From positions 1 to 6,328 of the forward strand of contig JANQKJ010000332.1 in the NCBI GenBank assembly GCA_028281205.1: a stretch of 6,328 nt of DNA, written 5' to 3'. Shown here in pieces: positions 1-5,969 of this stretch. The notes beneath the pieces were generated by a model. The model saw only the letters and a program-made list of their open reading frames with translations, did no database searches and was not told the DNA's origin. Both the position numbers and the translations under genes were made by a program. The DNA comes from Gammaproteobacteria bacterium (GTDB taxonomy: Bacteria > Pseudomonadota > Gammaproteobacteria > UBA4575). Every line of letters begins with the position of its first letter. The stretch's first letter is position 1.

Positions 1-116
1 TGATATTGATTTGCACGAATGTGGTTAGGCAATAATTTTGCAGCAATACTTGCGGGTATCATTATCAGCATTGATATTAGAAACACCAGCCCACCAATGA
101 AAATATACTTTTTCAT
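1..116 (-). CDS. gspN: T2SS inner-membrane protein GspN, 5' end only (partial)
   Basis: Only about the first 38 codons are in the window; the gene runs off at position 1. The ATG is at 116-114 and overlaps the gspM TGA in an ATGA junction, so the two are probably translationally coupled. The visible N-terminus is MKKYIFIGG followed by an unbroken hydrophobic segment (about residues 4-26) and then KLLPNHIRA. This is the short cytoplasmic start, single membrane anchor and Pro-Ala plus Leu-Leu-Pro pattern usual at the start of GspN. GspN is an accessory component present in only some T2SS operons, normally last after gspM; it is usually about 250 residues and most of it lies in the periplasm. 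The assignment rests mainly on position after gspM and on the N-terminal pattern, because the diagnostic C-terminal part is missing. An unrelated membrane protein is possible but less likely. Confidence 0.8.
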   Translation of the reverse strand, partial: MKKYIFIGGLVFLISMLIMIPASIAAKLLPNHIRANQY

Positions 117-598
117 GATCGCTTTAAGAAAATACGTGCTTTAACAATGCCAACTTTATCCAGCTTAGTGATATTCGCTTCGCTGACAATGACATTGCTG
201 TTTTTATCTAATTGTCCCAGCATGGTAGACAGTGCATCAAAATCTATTTCATCAATCCACACTGTGGCAGCGTGAGGACCATCTGGCTGTATTTGTCGAA
301 TGGCGGCGCGTAAACCCAAGCGGTTGGCTAAGCTGTCTACAATCGCGAGCAAAGAACGTTTGCTATCTGATCGTAACAGGTTAGGATTTGTTAATTTGAG
401 TTGTTTTACTTCAGTGCTCTTTGTTTGCATCCATGTAAGCAGTTGCTGGTTATTTTCAACTTGCATACGCTTATTATCACGTGCTTCAACCAAAGGCGAC
501 CAGGCCAGACTGTAAAATAAAAATAAACCAACCACGACAGCAGCTATCAAAACAAAGTTCTGTTCACGCGATTGTAGATTATTCCACCATTCTTTCAT
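113..598 (-). CDS. gspM: T2SS assembly-platform protein GspM
   Basis: This 161-residue protein has the usual length and layout of GspM, a bitopic inner-membrane protein that pairs with GspL and stabilises the GspE-GspL-GspF assembly platform. A short cytoplasmic N-terminus (MKEWWNNLQSREQ) leads into one membrane helix at about residues 14-33, then the family-like AWSPL. A helical, probably coiled-coil stretch follows (about 36-70). The C-terminal half (about 80-160) fits the periplasmic ferredoxin-like domain, with VWIDEIDF and a last strand around GIVKARIFLKRS. The ATG at 598-596 has a GGAG Shine-Dalgarno 7 bases upstream, which lies across the end of gspL. The gene starts 4 bases after gspL and ends by overlapping the gspN start. 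GspM sequences diverge strongly, so the call depends on architecture, length and neighbours together. Confidence 0.93.
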   Translation of the reverse strand: MKEWWNNLQSREQNFVLIAAVVVGLFLFYSLAWSPLVEARDNKRMQVENNQQLLTWMQTKSTEVKQLKLTNPNLLRSDSKRSLLAIVDSLANRLGLRAAIRQIQPDGPHAATVWIDEIDFDALSTMLGQLDKNSNVIVSEANITKLDKVGIVKARIFLKRS

Positions 599-602
599 GG
601 AC

Positions 603-1823
603 TTACTCCGACACCATCATGCGCGCTAATACAAAATCATCAACTGATTTTGCAGTCTGTAATTCGGCATTAATATCTTTAGATTGCAGTTTTGTTTTCA
701 CTGCTTCCAGCAACTGGATATCTTTTGCTTTTATTTCAAGTGACAGCTTATTATTTTTGTATTGGATATCTGTAATCGAAATATTGGGGTTTTTATATAA
801 TTCATAGCCACTTTGATGCAAAAATTTAAGGAAGTCTGCATTACTAGTTTGTGAACCGGCGGAAGATAATTTTTTAATTCGCTGTTCCATTTGTACGCGC
901 GCATTAACGACTTTTTTAACATCCGGGAAGGTGCGTTGAAACACCTGTGTGATTTGTTTATCTAAATTTTCATTCAAACTATTGTAACGATTATATTCAA
1001 TCGCGGTATGTAACATGGAAATAGCTACCCATACTGCTGCCAAGCCAGCAGCTATCTTCCATGGGCGAATGGTTTTATGAGTTTTATCTGCTTTAGCATA
1101 ACTACCTTGCAGAAGATTGATACAGGTATCACTTGAAAAGCCTTTAATAAAGGCGCTAGGAGACCAGAAATCATCTAATTCAACGTTGGCCAATTTAGCG
1201 ATAACATCAATTTTTTCGTCCGGATGACTGTATACCATGAGTTTGCTTGGCGGCTCTTCTTGTTCATTAATGGCTACGGGCATAAAGTCATTGAATTCAT
1301 CTGTATCACATGCGAAACCATTCCACTGGTTAGTTCTTACCAGTGTATGTCCATCATCAATGCATAAAGTCCATTGATTATCTGCATATTCCAAACCGTA
1401 AATATCCGCAGTAATAATGTCTGGAAGGATATTAACATTACTTAATATTTTAATTAGATGATCTAGGTGTGCTCTTGAGATAACCGCAACAGGAATTTCA
1501 CGATTCTCTGTTCGTTTACCTAAAGCAAAGTGTAAATCTTCGATATCCTGGGTGAGGTCGTCTTCCAGTGCAAAAGGAATTGCTTTTTCTAATTGTTTTT
1601 TATTTTTGGTTTGAACAGCAACTGAACTTAGATAAAGTTGTTCAACAGGCAGTAGAATAACAACGCGTCGGTCTTGAATTAATTCAGCAGCATTGGCTAA
1701 CTTGACCGTTCCGCAATCGTTGGCTTGTGATTCTTCCGTTTCCAACACCCATTTAACTAGTGTGTCCTCATCGATGACACGATGTTCTGGGTTGGCAATA
1801 AATCTTAAAAATAATGTTTCCAT
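603..1823 (-). CDS. gspL: T2SS assembly-platform protein GspL
   Basis: GspL is a bitopic inner-membrane protein that recruits the ATPase GspE through its cytoplasmic domain and binds GspM through its membrane and periplasmic parts. The 406-residue length is typical. Residues 1-240 form the cytoplasmic actin-like region, with the family motif PFALEDDL (83-90) followed by DIEDLHFALG (93-102), and NLLQG (236-240) just before the membrane. The single membrane helix is at about 256-275. A helical linker with TFPDVKKVVNARVQMEQ (298-314) follows, then a small ferredoxin-like periplasmic domain (about 330-400). The ATG at 1823-1821 is the only start that fits the family N-terminus (METLFLRF), but I see no Shine-Dalgarno in the 19 bases between gspK and gspL, which are strongly AT-rich. 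Initiation may rely on an unstructured leader or on coupling to gspK. Confidence 0.97.
   Translation of the reverse strand: METLFLRFIANPEHRVIDEDTLVKWVLETEESQANDCGTVKLANAAELIQDRRVVILLPVEQLYLSSVAVQTKNKKQLEKAIPFALEDDLTQDIEDLHFALGKRTENREIPVAVISRAHLDHLIKILSNVNILPDIITADIYGLEYADNQWTLCIDDGHTLVRTNQWNGFACDTDEFNDFMPVAINEQEEPPSKLMVYSHPDEKIDVIAKLANVELDDFWSPSAFIKGFSSDTCINLLQGSYAKADKTHKTIRPWKIAAGLAAVWVAISMLHTAIEYNRYNSLNENLDKQITQVFQRTFPDVKKVVNARVQMEQRIKKLSSAGSQTSNADFLKFLHQSGYELYKNPNISITDIQYKNNKLSLEIKAKDIQLLEAVKTKLQSKDINAELQTAKSVDDFVLARMMVSE
606..609 (-). promoter_or_regulatory. Shine-Dalgarno of gspM
   Basis: GGAG lies 7 bases upstream of the gspM ATG (598-596), within the last codons of gspL. It supports the start and shows that gspM can be initiated independently as well as by re-initiation after the gspL stop 4 bases upstream. 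Confidence 0.75.
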
Positions 1824-1842
1824 AATTTATATAAGTCGATTG

Positions 1843-2772
1843 TTATATACCAGGAACACGTGAAACCACAGAAATATTAGAGTTGCTAACCCTATTCATA
1901 AGGCTTCTATTTCTAATAAAACTATTACCGACTTTTATCTCTGAACTCAAAGTAAAAAAGCTACTTTCAGTCGACAATGCCTGTGGGTTGACAGTAATGC
2001 CTTGCATGAGAGGATGTGAAATAAATGTCTGCACGTTATCAAAGGCCTCTTCATCACGCTCCTCAATAATATTTTTAGCTGCTTCAATGCCTAAATTCGG
2101 CACGATAGCAGCCAGCACATCTGCTCTGGCGGTGTTTATGTTAACCGCCGTATTGGATGGAAGTGCGGTCAGAAAAGGGGAAATATCATCATATATTTCC
2201 TGAGTAATCCCCTTAACGAGTCTGAGTTCAGAAATATGCTGCATAGGCTGATTGGAGGTCAAATATGGGTATTCTAGACCAGTATAGTAATCATCTTCAG
2301 CACCATTCGGCGGTATTGCCTCGACATCTGGGTCCATCCAGTCGATGATTGCCTGCACCAGAGTTGGATCATGCTCGCGCAGGGTAAATAAGGTCTCTAG
2401 CCGTGTTCGCGTGAGTACATCTGGCTCTGCACCAGCAATGAGGTTATTGACGTTAATTTTGCCTTGTTCGTCTTCAATTTTGCCAGAAATATACCCACCG
2501 GGTAGGGGTAGAGCGGGCAATTCTGTTGCCCATGCTTCGCTGTTATGATCATAGCCATTATTGTCATCGATATCTCTTGCCAACACGACTTTTGCCCAGG
2601 CTTCTCCTCCATGCAAGTACGACCATACTTGGCTTCCAAACACGACATTTTCTGTACGTTTAATGGATAAATGATGATTGGATGCTATTGATGTGGCTGC
2701 AATAACCGCGAGTGTTAATACTAATATCGCAGTTAACAAAGCAATGCCGCGCTGAGACGAATAGGTTTTCAT
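1843..2772 (-). CDS. gspK: T2SS minor pseudopilin GspK (tip subunit)
   Basis: GspK is the large minor pseudopilin that caps the pseudopilus in a GspI-GspJ-GspK complex. The 309-residue length is usual for K and about twice that of the other pseudopilins. The leader MKTYSSQRG ends in Gly9, followed by IALLTAILVLTLAVIAATSIA as the membrane helix. The fifth residue after the predicted cleavage site is Thr, not Glu, which is the known peculiarity of GspK. Further family motifs are INVNNL (106-111), DWMDPDVE (144-151), GAEDDYYTGLEYPY (157-170), SELRLVKGIT (181-190) and NINTARADVL (211-220), the last in a helix-hairpin-helix-like region. The family's metal-binding acidic cluster probably includes the GAEDDYY region; that is inference. 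The ATG overlaps the gspJ stop in an ATGA junction with only weak Shine-Dalgarno complementarity upstream, which suggests coupled translation with gspJ. Confidence 0.97.
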   Translation of the reverse strand: MKTYSSQRGIALLTAILVLTLAVIAATSIASNHHLSIKRTENVVFGSQVWSYLHGGEAWAKVVLARDIDDNNGYDHNSEAWATELPALPLPGGYISGKIEDEQGKINVNNLIAGAEPDVLTRTRLETLFTLREHDPTLVQAIIDWMDPDVEAIPPNGAEDDYYTGLEYPYLTSNQPMQHISELRLVKGITQEIYDDISPFLTALPSNTAVNINTARADVLAAIVPNLGIEAAKNIIEERDEEAFDNVQTFISHPLMQGITVNPQALSTESSFFTLSSEIKVGNSFIRNRSLMNRVSNSNISVVSRVPGI

Positions 2773-3374
2773 TCCGGCACCGTAATGATTCGAGTGATTT
2801 TACCCAATGGCTCAGCATCAAATGAAATTGATACTGCACGTGGCAAGCCGGCATCATTACCACTGGTATTCAATGGCGGCCATCTGTCTACCCAAGCATT
2901 AACAGGGTTCAAGAATTCTATTTTTAATTCTTCAACTTCATCTAGCAAAGTAGCTTCACGACCATCTTCGCTAATTGCTCCGTCCAGCCGGTTCCAGCTG
3001 TAGCGTTTTAATTTATTATCATCGTATTCATAAGCAACGCGTTGCAAGTGACTGCGTAATAAACCTGCAGGATTGCGCCAGCCGCTATACGTTAAGCTCA
3101 TAATAGATTCTCCATCGGAGGAGAACGCGGGTTGCCTGTCTCCGTATTGATCACGAATAGGCCGAGCAATCGCCCGGTTAATATCTTTTTCCAAGTATTT
3201 AAGTGTTAACTGGATAGACTTAATTTGTTCTGATTTGGCTTCCAGGTTGGCTTGCCATTGCAAGATAGCATTCAATCCACTTGAGGCCATAACCCCGACA
3301 AGTGCAAACACAGCTAGCGCAACGACGATTTCAATTAGTGTGAAACCATGGCAATTGAATTTTATCTTATGCAT
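2769..3374 (-). CDS. gspJ: T2SS minor pseudopilin GspJ
   Basis: GspJ is a minor pseudopilin of the I-J-K tip complex, held in the inner membrane before assembly. The 201 residues begin with a leader MHKIKFNCHG, cleaved after Gly10, then the type IV pilin motif FTLIEIVVALAVFALVG with Glu at mature position 5. Strong family signatures follow: RPIRDQYGDRQPAF (71-84), SGWRNPAG (97-104) with LQRVAYEY (110-117), WVDRWPP (161-167) and LPRAVSISF (177-185). The ATG shares its A with the last base of the gspI TAA (TAATG) and has no convincing Shine-Dalgarno, so re-initiation after gspI is likely. The gene ends in a four-base overlap with gspK. The leader contains a Cys at -3 relative to the cleavage site, which I note without assigning it a role. 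Confidence 0.97.
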   Translation of the reverse strand: MHKIKFNCHGFTLIEIVVALAVFALVGVMASSGLNAILQWQANLEAKSEQIKSIQLTLKYLEKDINRAIARPIRDQYGDRQPAFSSDGESIMSLTYSGWRNPAGLLRSHLQRVAYEYDDNKLKRYSWNRLDGAISEDGREATLLDEVEELKIEFLNPVNAWVDRWPPLNTSGNDAGLPRAVSISFDAEPLGKITRIITVPE

Positions 3375-3769
3375 TAGCGTGTATTCTTTTCGAAATAAGT
3401 AGGTAACAATGAAACTAAGGTGGCATATACTTGACTGTCTTTTTCATTGTCGCGCCTGACTTCAATTTCTACGCGTTGGATATCAGGGTCTTCAGTGTCG
3501 ACTAATACTTTTTTCCAATGCCACTCAATACCTGCAAGTTCCTCTGTACCCGAAGTTTCTTTTGCAGCGTCTTTTTCTATGTCTAACTCATAAAGTGCCA
3601 TTGCATTTTGTGCAACCCAAGTGGCTACAATCTTCTCATTAAGGTAGGCAGTATTTCTGGTAACAGTTGAAACAGTCTTGATAGTCGCGGCCAGTCCAAA
3701 TGCAATCACGGCAACGGCCACAATTACTTCTATTAGTGTAAAACCGGAACTGGAGTTTTTAGTTTTCAT
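3374..3769 (-). CDS. gspI: T2SS minor pseudopilin GspI
   Basis: GspI is the minor pseudopilin that nucleates the I-J-K tip complex. At 131 residues it has the expected small size. The leader MKTKNSSSG is followed by FTLIEVIVAVAVIAFGLAA, giving cleavage after Gly9 and Glu at mature position 5. The family pattern WVAQNAMALYEL (51-62) is clear, as is IEWHWKKVLVDTEDPDIQRVEI as two blocks, W-H-W (83-85) and DTEDPDIQRVEI (91-102). The ATG overlaps the gspH stop by one base (TAATG) and the TAA overlaps the gspJ ATG in the same way, so the gene is locked between its neighbours by two stop-start junctions. Neither junction has a strong Shine-Dalgarno. This arrangement fits near-equal synthesis of tip subunits, although that is inference. 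Confidence 0.96.
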   Translation of the reverse strand: MKTKNSSSGFTLIEVIVAVAVIAFGLAATIKTVSTVTRNTAYLNEKIVATWVAQNAMALYELDIEKDAAKETSGTEELAGIEWHWKKVLVDTEDPDIQRVEIEVRRDNEKDSQVYATLVSLLPTYFEKNTR

Positions 3770-4269
3770 TATGCATCAGCCAACACAAGATCAAAATCAC
3801 CCAGCTCATCAAAATTAATTTGATAAGTCCATTCCTGGCTATCGGTAACATCTAATTGAAATGGTGAGATTTCACCATCTGAGGTTATAAAAATTTGTGG
3901 TTTTTTCTTGTCTTCTCTTTCGAGTGTGACTTTCACGCCATCGAGATGTAATGCAAACTCTAATCCTTCTGGTAGTTCACGCGTTCGAAAAATTCGATCA
4001 TCAGAGACGAGTAACCAACCAGCTTGATCTAGCGTGTAAAATGCATAGCCTGATTCCCAAATTGATACTGCGTAGTCACGAGAATTGAAAATGGCTTGTT
4101 CTTTTACCAGTTGAATCAAAGACGCCACGCGTTCACTATGTTGTTTCATGCGTTTAACTTGCGGGTTACCAATACTGATGGTGGCAATGGTTAATGCAAA
4201 GCTAATAATCGCAACCACAACGATTACTTCAAAAAGTGTAAAACCAGTTTGTGTTTTACCTTTTATCAA
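3769..4269 (-). CDS. gspH: T2SS minor pseudopilin GspH, apparent TTG start
   Basis: GspH is a minor pseudopilin thought to link the I-J-K tip to the GspG shaft. The 166-residue product has a leader ending QTG, cleaved after Gly9, then FTLFEVIVVVAIISFALTIAT with Glu at mature position 5. RMKQHSERVASLIQLVKEQAIFNS is recognisable as the amphipathic helix after the membrane segment (in parts, residues 40-50 and 51-63), and ITSDGEISPFQL (128-139) is the GspH-type C-terminal strand motif. The only in-frame start between the gspG stop and the cleavage site is TTG at 4269-4267, giving a leader of 9 residues with two Lys. A weak GAG Shine-Dalgarno (4281-4279) lies 9 bases upstream. An ATG at 4274-4272 is out of frame, so either TTG is real or one T is missing from the T run. 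The gspG stop is 6 bases upstream. Confidence 0.95.
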   Translation of the reverse strand: MIKGKTQTGFTLFEVIVVVAIISFALTIATISIGNPQVKRMKQHSERVASLIQLVKEQAIFNSRDYAVSIWESGYAFYTLDQAGWLLVSDDRIFRTRELPEGLEFALHLDGVKVTLEREDKKKPQIFITSDGEISPFQLDVTDSQEWTYQINFDELGDFDLVLADA

Positions 4270-4275
4270 AACATA

Positions 4276-4701
4276 TTACTCTAGATCTAGATGGCTGATG
4301 TCAGCATTATAATCAGTGCCACCGGGTGCCCCATCAGCGCCTAGGGTATATAAATCATAGTCACCAGTTTCACCTGGACTTATATATTGATAATCATTCT
4401 GCCATGGGTCTTTAGGCAACTTGGGAATATAACCACCTTTTTGCCAGTTTTTTGCTTCTGCACCTGTCGTTGGTTTTTCAACTAATGCTTGTAGACCCTG
4501 GTCAGTGGTTGGGTATTGGAAATTATCCACGCGGTACATCTGTAATGCACTTTCAAGTGCGCGGATATCCTGTTTAGCTTTTACTACACGTGATTTATCT
4601 ACATTACCGATAACGTTAGGTGCGACAATTGACGCTAAAATTCCTAATATGACTAACACTACGATCACTTCGATAAGCGTGAAGCCAGTATGTTTTTTCA
4701 T
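4276..4701 (-). CDS. gspG: T2SS major pseudopilin GspG
   Basis: GspG is the most abundant pseudopilin and builds the shaft of the periplasmic pseudopilus. From the ATG at 4701-4699 it has 141 residues, the usual size. The leader MKKHTG is cleaved after Gly6, then FTLIEVIVVLVILGILASIVAPNV as two overlapping parts forms the membrane/core helix, with Glu at mature position 5. Family motifs are QDIRALESALQMYRVDN (44-60), YPTTDQGLQALV (63-74), LPKDPWQNDYQY (95-106) and LGADGAPGGTDYNADI (120-135), the C-terminal loop that binds calcium in characterised GspG proteins. An ATG 24 bases upstream (4725) is in frame, but the start at 4701 has a GGAG 8 bases before it and gives the short basic leader typical of GspG, so I prefer it. 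It is the only pseudopilin here with a strong ribosome binding site, in keeping with high expression. Confidence 0.98.
   Translation of the reverse strand: MKKHTGFTLIEVIVVLVILGILASIVAPNVIGNVDKSRVVKAKQDIRALESALQMYRVDNFQYPTTDQGLQALVEKPTTGAEAKNWQKGGYIPKLPKDPWQNDYQYISPGETGDYDLYTLGADGAPGGTDYNADISHLDLE
4279..4281 (-). promoter_or_regulatory. weak candidate Shine-Dalgarno of gspH
   Basis: GAG, the last sense codon of gspG, is 9 bases upstream of the TTG at 4269-4267. It is only a three-base match, but the distance suits the TTG better than the out-of-frame ATG at 4274-4272, from which it is only 4 bases away. Confidence 0.4.
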
Positions 4702-4709
4702 TTTAGTTT

Positions 4710-4713
4710 CTCC
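4710..4713 (-). promoter_or_regulatory. Shine-Dalgarno of gspG
   Basis: On the minus strand TGGAGAAAC places GGAG 8 bases before the ATG at 4701-4699, inside the 34-base gspF-gspG gap. This decides the gspG start in favour of the codon at 4701 over the in-frame ATG at 4725. It is the strongest ribosome binding site in the window together with that of gspM. Confidence 0.85.
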
Positions 4714-4735
4714 ATTAAATAACATTCTAAAATTA

Positions 4736-5956
4736 TTAACTTACCAATTGGTTCATTTCAAATAATGGCAACATGATGGCCAGAACAATCATGAATACCA
4801 AGCCACCCATAAATACAATCATAAGTGGTTCAAATAAACTTAATGTGGCAGATATAATTGTTTTTAGTTCGCGTTCCTGTTGAGTAGCAGCGCGTTCCAA
4901 CATAGCTTCTAAATTACCTGTTGCCTCGCCACTGGCAATGAGGTGCAAAGTCATTGGTGGAAAATGCTTTGAAGTTTCCAAAGAGCTGTGAATACTTGCT
5001 CCTTCGCGTACATTAACCGCAGCATCATTAATAGCTTTTTTCATTGGCAGGTTAGGGACTACCTGCGATGATATTTTTAGTGCCTCGAGAACAGGTACAC
5101 CTGATGCGGTTAAAATACTTAAGGTACGTGCAAAACGAGAAGTATTTAGGCCGCGTATTAACTTGCCCATAATCGGCAATCTTAATTGTAATGCGTGCAT
5201 TTTGCTTTTAAATGAATGTGTCTTCATTAAATAGCTAAAGGCAAACAAGCCACCTACGATTGCAATAATCCAATACCACCAGGTGGCACGTAAAAAGTCG
5301 CTGGTGGCTAACATTATTCTGGTAGGCAAAGGCAATTCATTGCCTAAATCAGCAAATACTTCGACTACTTGAGGCACTACATAGGTTAATAAGCCTACAA
5401 CTACTGCAATACATATAACTAACAAGATGACCGGATAGACAAGGGCAGTAGTAACACTCTGTTGCATTTCCTGCCTACTTTCAGTGTAGTCAGCTAAACG
5501 TTCGAGTACAGGATCGAGATGACCTGATTTTTCACCCGCTGCGACTGTAGCGCGATATAAATCTGGAAATGTTGCAGGAAATTCTGCTAAACCATTTTCT
5601 AAACTATGGCCTTCAGTTACTTTTGAACGTACACCCAGAATTGTGCGTGTGACGTGTGCTTTTTCAGATTGTTTTGCACTGGTTCTTAGTGCTTCTTCAA
5701 GTGGTGTACCTGCTTGTAGTAATGTGGCTAGTTGACGTGTGAATAAAGCAAGTTCACTGGAACTCATACGTTTGCCAAAAGAAAATAACGGGCGTCGTTT
5801 GCTATCGCGATCTTTGCGAGAAATAGGATTAATATCAAGAGGTGTTAATCCCTGTGAACGTAATGACTGTCGCGCAGATTTAGGGCTGTCGCCTTCAATG
5901 ACACCTTTTTTCTGGCGTCCCACATCATCTAGAGCACTGTATTCAAACGCAGGCAT
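4736..5956 (-). CDS. gspF: T2SS inner-membrane platform protein GspF
   Basis: GspF is the polytopic inner-membrane protein at the centre of the assembly platform, thought to transmit the movement of the GspE ATPase to the growing pseudopilus. The 406-residue length is standard. The N-terminus MPAFEYSALDDVGR is characteristic of the family. Two repeated T2SSF domains are visible, at about 68-193 and 270-395. Each has the cytoplasmic helical pattern LFTRQLATLLQAGTPLEEAL (71-90) or ARTLSILTASGVPVLEAL (276-293), then a Gly-Glu motif, AAGEKSGHLDPVLERLADY (139-157) or ASGEATGNLEAMLERAA (341-357). Membrane helices fall at about 172-194, 225-244 and 373-396. The gene begins 13 bases after gspE with only a poor Shine-Dalgarno candidate, and ends 34 bases before the gspG start. 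Confidence 0.98.
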   Translation of the reverse strand: MPAFEYSALDDVGRQKKGVIEGDSPKSARQSLRSQGLTPLDINPISRKDRDSKRRPLFSFGKRMSSSELALFTRQLATLLQAGTPLEEALRTSAKQSEKAHVTRTILGVRSKVTEGHSLENGLAEFPATFPDLYRATVAAGEKSGHLDPVLERLADYTESRQEMQQSVTTALVYPVILLVICIAVVVGLLTYVVPQVVEVFADLGNELPLPTRIMLATSDFLRATWWYWIIAIVGGLFAFSYLMKTHSFKSKMHALQLRLPIMGKLIRGLNTSRFARTLSILTASGVPVLEALKISSQVVPNLPMKKAINDAAVNVREGASIHSSLETSKHFPPMTLHLIASGEATGNLEAMLERAATQQERELKTIISATLSLFEPLMIVFMGGLVFMIVLAIMLPLFEMNQLVS

Positions 5957-5969
5957 GACAAATTACTAC

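Noticed and set aside
481..807. Plus-strand open frame of 108 codons antisense to gspL/gspM
   Set aside because: It lies wholly opposite two well-supported genes, has no recognisable motif, and its composition is that of a complementary shadow.
1883..2203. Plus-strand open frame of 106 codons antisense to gspK
   Set aside because: It is opposite conserved gspK sequence, including the NINTA region, with no family resemblance or supporting context.
4280..4291. Perfect 12-base palindrome TCTAGATCTAGA at the end of gspG, considered as a terminator or processing hairpin
   Set aside because: It can form only a four-pair stem with a four-base loop, has no T tract, and is accounted for by codons for Leu-Asp-Leu near the GspG C-terminus.
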